Origin: Venturia oleaginea
Lineage: Eukaryota > Ascomycota > Dothideomycetes > Venturiales > Venturiaceae
Length of the DNA: 64,000 bases
Assembly (NCBI GenBank): GCA_013176395.1
Contig: JABMLP010000002.1
Span: 1,116,001 to 1,180,000 of the forward strand
Reading direction: 5' to 3'
The translations under genes were made by a program, and so were the position numbers. Shown here piece after piece: positions 35,211 to 46,858 of the stretch. A model generated the notes under the pieces. The model was not told the DNA's origin and did no database searches. It worked only from the letters and a program-made list of their open reading frames with translations. Position 1 is the first letter of the stretch; every line of letters starts with the position of its first letter.

Positions 35211-37098
35211 ATGTTCGCCCTCTATGTGCCATTGCTTGCGGCAGTTTGGGCGAGCTCCATGAATGGAGCAGAGGCTCAAAACTACACGATCCATGCATCC
35301 GTCATATTCGCCAGGACAGGTGACAGGACGCCATTTTTGGCGCCCGATACTCCTCATCTCACATCACTCGGAGCTCAACAAATGAACAGCTTGGTATGTT
35401 CGTCCGTTGTGTGCAGTTAGCACATCCACTGATGGGATCCAGGGAGCATATTTTCGACGTCGCTACATCATACCGGACCCCCAAAGCCCACTCGAGGGTG
35501 CTGCTGTATTGACTGGCCTGTCAAGCTGGAGCCTCAACAATCAGCAGGTCTTTGTTCAAACGACAGATGACATGTATTCAGCACAGTCTGCTACGGCATT
35601 CATGCAAGCTTTATATCCGCCATACGTGCTGCTGAATTCCACAGCTTCATACCTGGACCCATCGTCTATCTTATCGAATAGCACATACATTGAGGCGCCA
35701 CTGAACGGATACCAGTATGGAGTGATCAATACTGTCGGCCAATACGACCCATACAGCGTCTATATCGACGGCGCCAAACGCTGCCCCAACTTCCAGAACT
35801 CAGCTTTGCGATACTATTCATCCAACGACTTCAACAGTACCAATGCCAGGACAACGACAATGTACCAGTCGATTGGGAATGCGATGCTCGAAAACGTTCT
35901 CCCCCAGGCCAGCTGGAGTTATGCAAACGCATATCTCATCTGGGACTACGTTACCTACCAGTATAATCACGATCCTGCATCCAAGGCCATTTTGGACGGT
36001 CCTGCCTATCGTGGCAACATCGCGCAATTGGGTGCCCTGGCTTCCCAGAAGCAAGCCCAGATTTACGGAGATCTGACACAGAGCTACATGATGCCTGGAG
36101 ATCGCATTCGCGCCACAGCTGGCAAGACCTTGGTGGCCAGGATGGTAGGCATGCTGCTGGACAACATGGCATCGCTTGGCATGGCCAACAAGCTCAATTT
36201 ATTCGTTGGCGAATATCCTCCCATGCTCTCTCTTTTTTCTCTCCTGGAGTTATCTCAAGCCAACAACAATTTCAAGCACATTCCACCATTTGCCAGTGCC
36301 ATTGCTCTCGAGTTGTTTTCCTGGGAAGGCAACGGGACAACAGCTACCGACGGAGATGGTCTCAACTACCCTGATCTGAGCGCCCTGTGGGTTCGATTTC
36401 TGTATGTTAATGGATCCTTGGCATCGGACAATTCGGATCAAAGCATCAAGTCGTACCCTCTTTTCCAACGTGGACCCAGCGACACCGACATGAAGTGGAC
36501 GGAATTTGAGTCACTCATGAGCAACATCATGATGAGTGAGATCAGCGACTGGTGCATATCCTGCAACTCGCCAAGCATTTTCTGTCCTGCGTTCGTCGAT
36601 GCTAGCAGCTCCTCTTCCTTGGGAGGCTCCAGCGACTCCGGGAGAGACTCAAATATGACGCCGCAAGTTGCTGGTGTCATTGGTGCAGCTGTTACCATCG
36701 GGACATTCGGCATCGCTCTAATCCTTGCCATGCTTCTTGGCGGTGTCCGGTTCTCCCGTCGCGACAAGGGCAAAAAGAGTGAGTTGGGCGGGTTTAAAGG
36801 CTCTTCAAAGTTGGCAAGTGACCAAGACCTGCATCTACCAAAGAACGCGGCGCCGGTTGGTATCTCGGCAGTGGGCGTTGGCGGAGACATGAAAAAAGAA
36901 CATGAGCGTGTTGGAAGTTGGGAACTCAACGATGCTGTTGCAAAAGATATGGAGTCTCAAAGAAACACCTTCGGGTCGCTTGGAGGAAGTACTGTTGCCT
37001 CGTCCGAACCAGACAGGAGACCGAGTTACGAACGGGATGAGGAGCATGATGGTATCAATCCTTTTGAGAATCCTGTGGACGTGCGGGAGAGTGTTTAG
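35211..37098 (+). CDS. membrane-anchored histidine-acid-phosphatase-like protein lacking catalytic residues
   Basis: Two exons (35211-35393 and 35443-37098) encode 612 residues. A signal peptide (about 1-22) is followed by a domain that resembles fungal histidine acid phosphatases in layout: VIFARTGDRTPF near the N-terminus, then LTSLGAQQMNSLGAYFRRRY, DDMYSAQSATAFMQALYPP and GDRIRATAGKTLVARM. A C-terminal Cys-bearing region (DWCISCNSPSIFCPAF) follows. The protein ends with one membrane segment (about 470-495) and a cytosolic tail of about 115 residues. The catalytic RHGxRxP is RTGDRTP here (Thr36 in place of His), and the place of the HD proton donor holds Glu318-Tyr319 (FVGEYPPML). Classical phosphatase activity is therefore unlikely. 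The frame is intact and long, so it is not an obvious pseudogene; a binding or sensing role is possible. Confidence 0.8.
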
Positions 37099-38046
37099 TT
37101 CTTTTCAAGTGGTAATGAGCGTGGATACATTCTTTTATGAGTCATGACATGCGGATCAGGGAATTTTTGATCGGCTCTAGGACCTGATTTACGCATTATA
37201 CCTTTCTTTCTTTCCTGTATATATGAAATGGCCTTGTAGGCCTGGTGTTTAATTGTACAGAGACACGGTAAATGAATCGGGCCCGCAATTACCTTGATGA
37301 ATTCTCTACTTGTCAGCAGTTTTGTCCTCGTTAGTGAGAAGAGAAGGAGTACTCTGAAAATCTGCGGCGAACTCGCACCAATTAATTTAAAAGAAAATGA
37401 TTCTATCCGGAAAGGTATGGCGGTTGGAGATAGAGCGACCATCGTTAAATCACTAAGCGACTTAGCAAACGGTACAGGAAATTGTAGATAAAGTTAGATT
37501 GGAGAATTTGACTGTAGAATAGAAGAGGGATTTATTATTGTCACGTATTCCGTTTGGAACTGATACTTTGAGAGTCATACAGGCGACATGTGGTGATATG
37601 TTGCACTCTTTGGGGTATTAGGAGGGGTTTGCGAAGGGGATGGGGAGTGAGGATGGGAGTGGCATTGGTGGGAATTATGAGTAGAAGAGTCTTTGATCTG
37701 CATTGTAGTTTGCGATGATAGGATCTTGAACTTGAAGCTCTTTTCGAAGGAGTGGAAGTTAAATCGACGTTGGGGAAATTCGAGTGTGCTAAATATTTCT
37801 TGAGCCGGTAGCAAGAGAATTATTTGTGAACTATCTCAAAGCTGTGGTGTGTACAATTGAGGGCGGACATTATCGCATACTTCCTCTTCATATTGGAAAT
37901 TTGTAGAGCATATTCAAGATTTTAAGCTGTCTTGCACGCTTGATGCTTAGGACCTTTGCAATGTAGGAGACGCTCGTTTATTGGACGAAGACAAGCGAGT
38001 GAAATTGTTTTCCTCCCAGTCTTGACATGCTTACTTCAAGCACATC
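37099..38046. other. convergent intergenic region
   Basis: About 0.95 kb between the phosphatase-like gene (+) and the nucleoside hydrolase gene (-). AT-rich with no recognised element. Confidence 0.45.
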
Positions 38047-39588
38047 TCAAACCTCCAATATCCACCTCAGCATCTCCCTTCCAATGACCTCCCTCCCACC
38101 ACTCCCCTCAGCAACCAAAATACGATTCCCACTCTTCCCATCCAACCACCTTCCCGCATCCCCGACAACTTCCTCCAACCCCTCCGTCATATCCTCCTCC
38201 TTGACTTCTTTTCTAAACCTATCCCTCTTATCCAGGACATACATACCCCTAGTCCACTGTCCGCTAGTCTCCACTCTCAGATCTTGAGGTTTCGAAAGAG
38301 TCATTGCGTATTCGGGGTGAGAAAGGGTGAGTAGATACCATATACAAAGGGGATCATGGAGGGAGAGACCAGTTTCATCGCCTGCGTGGCCTTCGTGGAG
38401 GGATTCCATTTTGTTGAAGGTGGAGGTTAGGAAAGCGTTTGTCCATGCTGCTAAGGGTGAACCGGCGTCGAGGAGGGGTTTGATGGCCGAGTTGAAGACG
38501 CCGCGGCGTAGCCAATGTTCTGTTGTTATATCTGTGATATGTTATTAGATCTAGCAGTTCATCTCGAGACGTTCTCTTCAAGAAATGAGATCTCACCCAA
38601 CGGGAATAGTGTCACCCTCAGTCGTCTCGACAATTTATCGGGGTATGGTCCAAGATGGTTCGAAGCCACTTTCCCATCTTTCGTTGGTGGTACAGGTGGC
38701 ATAGTCGTCCTCGGATATCTCGAAGTCAAAGCATAAACCCTCGCAGCAGCAATACTATCTGCATAAGTATTGAACTCTGCAATAGGCGTGACCTACACCA
38801 AATTAGCATAAATCTCAAGGTCTCCCACATGAAAGGAGGCCAGCTCACATTTCCCGGATAACTCAAAGCCCCACCCATAACAAACACGTCCTTCACCCTC
38901 AAAAAAGTCTCCGTATCTTTCGCCGCCGCAATCGCCAAATTAGTCAACGGCCCAATCGCCACAATCGCAATACTATCCTTCTCATTCTCCCTCAACAGTC
39001 TCAAAATAGCATCAGGAGCACTCTCCTGCACCGGCGTAAAAAGCGAAGAATGCGTCTTCTGAATCCCCCCCACCGTCTCAACCTCCTCAGAAACCTTCGA
39101 AATATGCGCACTCTTAAACAAATTGCGCCACGCCTCCGTCGGCGAAAAATGAGGATGACTCTCATGAATCCCACCCAAGCCATCAAGACCGTGGAAATAA
39201 TCAGCCATGATGAGTTGATCGGCCAGAGGTTCATCAGCGCCGATGGCAACGAGGGGTTTCGAAACTTTCAACATCTCGAATCCTTCTGGTTTACCGATAC
39301 TCTTCCTCCACGCCATTTCCTTCTCGATTTGATGGAAGAGCGTGACGACATTTCGGAGACAGTTTTGAACTGGCACATTCCCGAAAGTGACACTGATGAG
39401 TTCCACGATCAGTTCGTCGGGATTTGCTGATAAGGCGAGGAGGAGGGCGAGTGTATCGTCTACACCCTTCGAACATGAATTAGCGTGTGTTCATCACATC
39501 AAAAGGGAAATTGGAGATCATATATATTGATTGTGAATGGGCTTCATACCGGATCTGTGTCGATGATGATACGGTGTTTTGGAGCCAT
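38047..39588 (-). CDS. inosine-uridine preferring nucleoside hydrolase
   Basis: Hydrolyses nucleosides to base and ribose in purine/pyrimidine salvage. Exons on the minus strand: 39550-39588, 38849-39466, 38597-38792 and 38047-38531, giving 445 residues. The calcium-binding N-terminal motif is split by the first intron and reads IIIDTDPGVDDTLALLLAL after splicing. Further landmarks are VELISVTFGNVP, FHGLDGLGGI, IAIVAIGPLTNLA with VFVMGGAL, the loop EFNTYADSIAAARV, and a C-terminal SLHDPLCIWYL that supplies the last metal ligand. All expected Asp ligands are present. It is longer than bacterial enzymes (about 310), as is common in fungi. The first exon is 39 nt. Confidence 0.92.
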
Positions 39589-40192
39589 CGTACTGGAGAT
39601 GGACCCTACAGGTGATTTGTTGATGCTGGAAAATGTTGGTAATATTCTGGAACAGAAACCTGGGAAACTGAGGATTTGTTGTTTCTCCGTTGGTCGCAAT
39701 CAAAAGTCGCGTTAGGGAAGCAATGGATGCCTGGGCAGATCCATATTTCCTTACCTAACCATCCCGTCCAAATTAGGGAGGTGACAGTTCACACACGCAG
39801 CTCCGCTCCGGGTGATCCTTGGTACTCGAATCGTCGTCGGCGCATGCCGCCGACATTTTCAATAAGCCACTTTTGCCAGCAGACGACTCAATTCACTTAG
39901 ATGATAAATAGAGCAAGATAGCAACTCCAGACCCAATGCCTAGCTGCCATAAACCAATGCCTAGCTGCCATAAACCAATGCCATACCCATAGTACACACT
40001 TTCCCCATTGTCCCCATACGTGAGTAGACTGACGCGACTACTATGATACAGATGTGATAACGCCATTCCACTCAATGTAGCTCGCCTCATTGTATCCTGG
40101 TGTGGAGCTATGCGCGTCTCCTCGCATGTTGCATCGGAGCTTCGCAGATGTTAAGTAACGATAGTGCGGCTCGCCTGAGTTTCTCCGCGTGA
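39589..40192. other. intergenic with a short tandem repeat
   Basis: About 0.6 kb between two minus-strand genes. It contains a perfect 21 bp tandem duplication at about 39933-39974. Otherwise featureless. Confidence 0.45.
39933..39974. repeat. 21 bp tandem duplication (two copies)
   Basis: The unit CCAATGCCTAGCTGCCATAA plus one A occurs twice in direct succession, followed by a partial third start (CCAATGCC). Confidence 0.8.
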
Positions 40193-41343
40193 TCAATACA
40201 CCTTCTTCTTCTCGTCAACGCTGAATTGGCCGGGGCCCATATTGACCAGTAGGAGGAGACCGCCGCTATAGAGTTTTAGCATGGATTCTCTTGTCGCAAG
40301 AGGAAAGGGTAAAGCCTACACAATGGACAGAATCTGGAAGAAATCGTACTTAGCGAAGTCCTTGTGGGGGTGGTGTTCGTGAAGCTATGCCTATTAGCAC
40401 CATGTTTCTAGATGTCTCAAGATTATGTATGAACCCACCGTCCACCAGTTGTTGACAAAGAGGTTGAAAATGCTCAAGATCATAACCAAAATGATTCCGC
40501 TCATCTTGGCCTTGAATCCAACTACGACCATAATGCATGCCACGAATCCCATCAAGCTGACAGCCACCCTCCAGATGCTCCATTCTCCAGCGAAAACGAA
40601 TCCAACGAAGAGGAAGATCAAGAGCACACGACCAGCAAGCTGGACGTACATTTTCCTGTCCTTCTCATCCATCTGTGGTAACCCGGCTGGCGCAAACTTC
40701 TGGCGAACCCATGAGTCGGAGAGAACCATGAGAAGACCCCCAACGACGGAGAGATTGCGTAGGAAGAAGTTGAGGTCAAAGATGAGGCCGTATCCAAGGG
40801 CTTGTGTGACGACGACCCCTAGGAGACCGCAGACGGCGTAGTCAGAGTGCTTTCGGATTATGATTGCTGTGGAGCAGATGGTCATTGCGATAACATTGGC
40901 AATCAAGAAAACGTGTGTTATGTAGTTTGGGACTTTATAGTGTCAGCATTTTCCATAGCTCTCGGCTTGGCCCGAATTCGGCACTTACTGTGCCTGTAGT
41001 CGTGTAGGTAGGTCAATTGATCTTTCCATTGTGTCACGATTCGAAGGGCGTCCTCGAGGAAGGTGACGACGATGAGGAAACGACCTATAGCTGGAAGATA
41101 TCTGTTCAAAGTCGTACTGTCAGCTTCGTGGACCATGCAGCAAAGTTGGCACCCAGATGAGCTCTTGTCCAGAAGAACATACGGTTTTATAGGATCGGCA
41201 ATGGTGTCAAAGAAATCCTCAATCTTGCTCGTTTGCTCACGGATAGCGTCGAGGGGACTCGGATCGTTTGTGTGATCGTTCTGGGCTGGTCCTCCATACT
41301 GGTTGCCCAGATGGTATCCCGCTGTTCCCCGTATTTGGGCCAT
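40193..41343 (-). CDS. ERV29: ERV29/SURF4 ER cargo receptor
   Basis: Cargo receptor packaging soluble secretory proteins into COPII vesicles, cycling between ER and Golgi. Exons on the minus strand: 41183-41343, 40989-41101, 40439-40932, 40320-40384 and 40193-40265, giving 301 residues. Landmarks are IREQTSKIEDFFDTIADPIK, PYLPAIGRFLIVVTFLEDALR, QWKDQLTYLHDYRHIPNYI, FLRNLSVVGGLLMVLSD and HPHKDFAKYDFFQILSIVGG. The C-terminus is DEKKKVY, which fits a KKXX ER retrieval signal. There are about seven membrane segments. All five junctions keep the frame; the last two exons are short (65 and 73 nt). Confidence 0.94.
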
Positions 41344-42303
41344 TGTAAAGTGGATATTGGTATTGGTGGTGAAAGCGGCGCTGTGGTCGAAAGAGGAAGG
41401 CTACTGTTGTTATAATGAGAGAGAGGACAGCTTTCGCCTTTCGCAATACAGGTGTAGGGTTATTGTCGTTTGGAGCCTGTGCTGTCGCTCAGTCTTCGGA
41501 ATGCAATAGAGTGGCAGAGCCAAGATAACATCTGTCCTCACCTCTCGGACCCTTCAAACTAAAGGCTCATGGACACTGCTTAATTCGTCTCACATATAGC
41601 TGGAAACATCGGTACCAGTGTACCACCAATTGAAAAAACAGGCACAAATCGATTGAATTGTTATTTTGAATTATCTGCAGCTGCATTACACTTGAAAGCC
41701 ACCTTACTAATCCAGAAGTCATACTCGCTACACTTTCACAAGCCAAACCTTCGCTGAAGCTATCTGACTTGATGTTCAACGGCCGCGCTTGCGCTCAACA
41801 GATACCTCACTTTGAACGTATTAGTAGCCAATTTGCTTTCTCTTTATAACAATGGCCTCTCACTCTCGCAGCTCACACAGTTACCCATCTCACATTCTCA
41901 CGGCATAGCCAATGAAGCAAACGGTAGTTATCTCGATGCTATGGCTGTCAAATATCCAATAAAATACGGTCCGCGGACTCAGTCTCGGTGATGATGCATT
42001 TTCCCATGCTCTCAATCAATTGCGCCTGCCCATGTGGTCCCAGAATACAAGTAAAAACATTGGTACAGATCAAGCAGACGGCTGAGAGCACCCACGCAAT
42101 GGAACAAATGCTAAGCTTCCTTTGATCCCGCAATGAAAAGAACCAGTGGAAGTCTCTGAGTGAATCCCCACGTCTGTGATGATGAATGTATTCTCTTTCG
42201 CAAAAGCAAATCCACCAGTATAGTTCACATATCCAACGCCGAGTTGTACACCGCTGAGGAATGAAAAGGGAAGGTCGAGTTTTGAGAAGTCGGGTCATCG
42301 TTC
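41344..42303. other. intergenic between two minus-strand genes
   Basis: About 0.96 kb. A minus-strand frame of 123 codons (41948-42319) overlaps the end of the next gene, but it has no family signature and is not called. Nothing else is recognised. Confidence 0.4.
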
Positions 42304-43506
42304 CTAAGCGACCGTCCATCCTTCGTCCTCATCGTTGGTCTGCAGAGCAGCGTAAGTGCCGTTGGAGTATGATGGCTGTTTCTTTTCAAAGGCAGGAGCT
42401 TGCACTGCTGGAGCCGGGGTATCGCTGGCAGAGTCGTCATGTACAGAACCCTCAGCTGCCTTGTTCTTCTTCTTTCCCTTCTTTGTGACGACTTGGTTCC
42501 AGTTCGAGTCGTCTTGCTCAGCCAGGATGCGAGCTTGCTCTTCCTCAGAAGGGACATTATCAGAGCTCCACCACTTGTCGCCGTTGGTCTTGTTGCCATT
42601 GGTACCATGAGAGACAGTCTGATCCTTCTGGTTTTCGTTGGCCAAAGTGTCTAACAATTGACCATTGGCGGCTGGCGCGGGTGGGGTCACGTGCTGAGAC
42701 TCTTTCCACGCGTTTGATGACGGTGCTGGCGCAGAAGCCAAGCCGTTCTTAGCAGGCTCGCCACGAGCTTCTCGCGCAGTCTTTCTCTGCTTCTCTGCAA
42801 GTTGTTGGCGGACCTTTTCGTCAGCCTCACGTTGTAGCTTCTTCTCTTCGGCCTTTTTCTTGTTCTGGCGATCCTTCTTGGTTTCTTGTGGAGGTGCCGT
42901 CTTTTGCTCCCGCTTTGGCTTTGATGGCTTGCCGCTGTCGGTGATCTTCAGGGTAGCTGGAGGTGGTGCCTCTGGCTCGAGCATGTCGGAAACATCGTTG
43001 CCGCTTGGAATGGACTGCTTGCTCTCAAGGGCGGGTAAGGAAGGCGAGATAGCTGGAGAGAGCTCATCACTAGCATCGCCTCCTGTAGTGGAGGACTCGG
43101 GTGTCATGTGAGCGGCCTTGTTGTTTGCTTTGCCCTGCTTGATAGTCTTCTGCTTGAGATCGTTGCGTTTGGGCGCTGACAAACTAGTGCCCTTCTGCTT
43201 CTCGGCGAGCTCTTTGGCCCATGACATGTCTTCTTTCTCTTCTTTCTCGTTTGTTGAGCTCTGTACTCGAGGAGCAGGTTCCGTCTTTGCGGCGGGTCGC
43301 TTGACTTGACTCGAAGCTGCACGCTTGGTGCGTTCTTTCGGTCGGGCTTCCATCGAAGGCGTGATCGCATTTTGCGCGCTGGATGCCTTCGCTTTCAGTG
43401 TGGCTTTGTTCTTCTCATTTGTTTTGTAGTACCTATAACCAGCATAGCCGGCGGCCAATAGAACACCCCATTTACCGGCGGCAGAGGTCCAGTTAATAGA
43501 CTCCAT
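42304..43506 (-). CDS. N-terminally membrane-anchored, lysine/alanine-rich protein of unknown function
   Basis: Single-exon gene of 400 residues from the ATG at 43506. Residues about 10-27 (GKWGVLLAAGYAGYRYY) form one short membrane anchor. The rest is hydrophilic and probably largely disordered, with long Lys/Glu/Gln helices (KKDRQNKKKAEEKKLQREAD; VRQQLAEKQRKTAREARGE). Near the end is WWSSDNVPSEEEQARILAEQ followed by DSNWNQVVTKKGKKKNK, a Trp plus poly-Lys pattern shared by several ER-associated or RNA-binding proteins. The C-terminus is NDEDEGWTVA. I do not recognise an orthologue. An upstream in-frame methionine exists, but the ATG at 43506 directly precedes the anchor and is preferred. Confidence 0.7.
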   Translation of the reverse strand: MESINWTSAAGKWGVLLAAGYAGYRYYKTNEKNKATLKAKASSAQNAITPSMEARPKERTKRAASSQVKRPAAKTEPAPRVQSSTNEKEEKEDMSWAKELAEKQKGTSLSAPKRNDLKQKTIKQGKANNKAAHMTPESSTTGGDASDELSPAISPSLPALESKQSIPSGNDVSDMLEPEAPPPATLKITDSGKPSKPKREQKTAPPQETKKDRQNKKKAEEKKLQREADEKVRQQLAEKQRKTAREARGEPAKNGLASAPAPSSNAWKESQHVTPPAPAANGQLLDTLANENQKDQTVSHGTNGNKTNGDKWWSSDNVPSEEEQARILAEQDDSNWNQVVTKKGKKKNKAAEGSVHDDSASDTPAPAVQAPAFEKKQPSYSNGTYAALQTNDEDEGWTVA

Positions 43507-45279
43507 GGTACAAGTTGAGGGCGAGGCTATGAACTGGTATTGTTGTATGTGGTGAGAGCGCAAATGGTTGTCGGAAGAAGATGATGGTTGGAGTATTGTT
43601 GGGCCTTGCAATTGGCAGCAGTACGGTGGCGAAGGATGCTAGAGGGATAAGGAGATGAGCGACGTTGTTGTTGTAGCCCTCGTGCGGCGAGTTCGAGCCG
43701 AGCAGGAAAGTAAGGAGGTGCAGGAGCCTTGGCTTGCGCTCGTCTCCTTGGCGGGTGCAATTCTTGTTGTCCGAATATTAGCAGAGTCGAAGTGTTTTGT
43801 GTGGGGGATATGTAAGATAATAGTATGGTAGAGTGAGGTGATATCGAGTTGAGGTTGGGTGTCCTTTTGGGGAACGATGGTAAGGCGCGCAGCTAGCTCA
43901 GATATATGGGGGACCGAGTGTTGATGAACCTGGGACCTCGAGTCGCTGAGACAAATGAAGGGAGAACAAAGCTGTGGCTGGGCAACGGATTGGCGCACAG
44001 CCTGTTGGTAATGGCAAGCTGCTTCAAGAACAATGCTGTGTGTATTCGCAAACAGCTTGGACGAGCGACGTTGTGGTGAAGAGAGACGGGATGCGACAAA
44101 GGAGACAGATTTCAGTGAGTACCGGTAGCGGGAACGTCACAAAACAAACCCCAGATATACCCTGTAGCGGGGCGCGAGACGAATGTCTCATTTGGGCCGA
44201 CCAGTTCAATATACCATAGTACAGGCAATACGGAGGGTCGGCGAGACAGCATTGCGAGACCATGACTACGGTATCATCGTCTCCGACAAATCCATGGTAC
44301 GACCAGAATTCCATCCATCTTGTTCGACCTCTCCCTCCTGTGAACTCGTGAACCCTGTCTACAGCGGCCTCCATGGCGCTCGCCGCTCACCATCTTGGTA
44401 ACTCCCACAAGGCTGAAATCCGATTCGCAACACGTGGAAGAGGATATCAAGGTTCACTCTTTCATTAACTCCCTACTCCGCCCAGCGCACAAATATTGGC
44501 GCACAAAAATTACCCGTGGTTCGGACGGGCAGTTAGCTACCAAATTGACGCCTAACGCTTCCTATCATCATCACCTGGAAACCGTCGCAACCTACCCTCT
44601 GTTCGCCATGGACGAGAGTCGCGAGAGTATCAATTCGATGGTGAAAGCTTCAAAACCACTTTCTCTCTTAGATCACGCACAAAGCGACATGACCTCTCTG
44701 GTATTATATGGCGTAATATGGTGTGATACAGCCGGCATACATGGCTGAAAAGGCGCTGTCACTCCGGATCCCGATTTTGTCTTCAAATATACGTATAGCC
44801 GCATCTTCGTGATGGAGATGCCCGTTGCAAGCTCAACCACACTTGTAGCCCGATTTGCAACCCGCATTCAAGACACTCTTTCCATATCCTACTACCGTCG
44901 ACCTCAGAAAGATAGTCTTGACATCCTGAGAATTCCTTGGTCCAAATCTCTGCTCTGCCTCCTCAAATACCCCTTCAGAGATTGCGGTCGAACCAATACA
45001 ATCGCAAAGCCGAAGTATCCAACGAATTTCCGAGTATGCTTGCCCATCAGCGGCAGAGAACACACATTCCCTTGCCAATTGCTTCCTTCTTCATCCCCAA
45101 AATGGCGATGATGGTTACACGAATGAGTTTCATGTACGCAAACTACCACGGAAACACCACCTCCAATTTCAATCTCCACAAATTAACGGCTCCTATTTCC
45201 CGAACATCACGACACAAGTACTTGACATCAAGCCCAACTCATGAATTAACACAAGTTGAACTCTCAGTTTTTTGCCATC
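43507..45279. other. long intergenic region upstream of the galactanase gene
   Basis: About 1.8 kb with divergent genes on either side (-, +). Several frames of up to about 135 codons exist on both strands, but none has a known motif. Confidence 0.4.
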
Positions 45280-46530
45280 ATGAAATTCTTCCACTCATCT
45301 TTCGCGTTGTCATTTTTGTCGTTCTCCGCATCGTTGACATGGAAGACCCATGACATTTCTTCCTTGCTCCTTGAGGAAGGAAAGGGAGTATCATACCAAG
45401 ATGTAAACGGAAAGACAACAGCTCTCGAAACCATCATAAAAGACAGTGGCGCAAACAGCGTGAAGATAAGAGTCTGGGTAAGTCTGCACTCACAATATTG
45501 ACCACCCTTTCCCATCCGCTGACCAAACCATTAGGTCGGACCCCCAACAGGCGAGTACAATTTGGATTATGCGCTCAAGCTCGCCACCCGCGCCAAAGCA
45601 GCAGGCTTAGGAATCGTCCTCAACCTCCATTACAGCGACACATGGGCGGACCCAGGAAAGCAAGGCAAACCCGCAGACTGGGTCTCTCTATCCACAACCG
45701 ATCTCATAGCAAAGGTGAAATCATACACCGCCTCCGTCCTCGACGCCTTCGCCGCCAAAGACATCGACGTCCAGCTCATCTCCATCGGCAACGAGATCCG
45801 CGCCGGCCTCCTTTGGCCAACAGGAAAATACGACCAAATCCCCACAATGGTCAAACTCATCAAGGCCGGCATCGCGGGCGTCAAAGCGTCCAAAATCTCC
45901 TCGAAACCAAAGATTATGCTCCATCTCGACCGCGGTTACAGTTGGTCTACTCAAGAATGGTTCTACGACGCCATCATCGCCGCCGGTTTCGACATGTCCA
46001 CCATCGATATCCAAGGTTTGAGTTGCTACCCGTTCTGGGACGCCAAAGAGTCTACGCTTGCCAATTTCAAGACGAATATGCATAATATGGCGGCCAAGTA
46101 TAAGAAGGGTATTGTTTGTGCTGAGACGGATTGGCCTACGAAGTGTACAAAGGCTAGTGCGAATATTCCTTCCAGTTTAACGAGTTCGATTCCGTTTTCG
46201 GCGGCTGGACAGGTGACGTGGGTGAAGCAGTTGGCGGCGGTTGTGAAGGGTATACCGAATGGGTTGGGGAAGGGCGTGATGTATTGGGAGCCGGGTTGGA
46301 TTGATAATCAGGTAAGCCTTAAGAATAAGTTGTTGGATGGATTTGCGCTAACTTTTTTGTTCTTTGTAGGCATTGGGAAGTGCTTGCGAATCGAGCGTGC
46401 TCTTTTCGGGAACATGGAATGGTAACAAGGCTGTGGCGAAGGCGTTATCGTATGTATACCTCTTTGGGATGCATTATTGCCAACAACTAATAAACTACCT
46501 AGGAGTATCAATATGTTCTCTTCCATCTAG
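45280..46530 (+). CDS. secreted arabinogalactan endo-beta-1,4-galactanase (GH53)
   Basis: Cleaves beta-1,4-galactan side chains of pectin outside the cell. Exons: 45280-45477, 45535-46311, 46370-46449 and 46503-46530, giving 360 residues. A signal peptide (about 1-19) leads into the mature start HDISSLLLEEGKGVSYQD. GH53 landmarks are SGANSVKIRVWV, YNLDYALKLATRAKAAGL, LNLHYSDTWADPGKQ, ISIGNEIRAGLLWP with acid/base Glu153, DIQGLSCYPFWD, and VCAETDWPTKC with nucleophile Glu263, then GVMYWEPGWIDN. Both catalytic glutamates are present. The last exon is only 28 nt. The enzyme fits a fungus growing on plant cell walls. Confidence 0.93.
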
Positions 46531-46858
46531 ATCGTAACTTATGTACAGTGAGAGCTTACTCTCGGACATAACACATACCATGCGAATTAAGTCTATCGAG
46601 AGCCGAAGTGATGAGAACCGAAGAAGCGATAATTTCCATAGAATCCCACGCCTCCTCTTGACAATCCAGGCCTTCTCAAATCGTTAGTCGTTCATAACCA
46701 CGGACCCGATCTGAAAAATCTGCGCCCATCATAAAATCGCACCACCAATGAAATGGAAAAACTCTCCCACAAACCATCACCCATATCAAACAATAAACAT
46801 TACAACCATGCCTACTGCTCCCCAATCAGTAAAAAAAAAAACCCCCAAACCCCTAACA
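46531..46858. other. convergent intergenic region
   Basis: This is 328 bases between the galactanase gene (+) and the rhodopsin-like gene (-). It contains a 12-base A run at about 46831-46842; nothing else. Confidence 0.45.

Noticed and set aside
41948..42319. 123-codon minus-strand frame with a hydrophobic stretch
   Set aside because: It overlaps the 3' end of the lysine-rich protein gene and has no family signature, start context or splice support.
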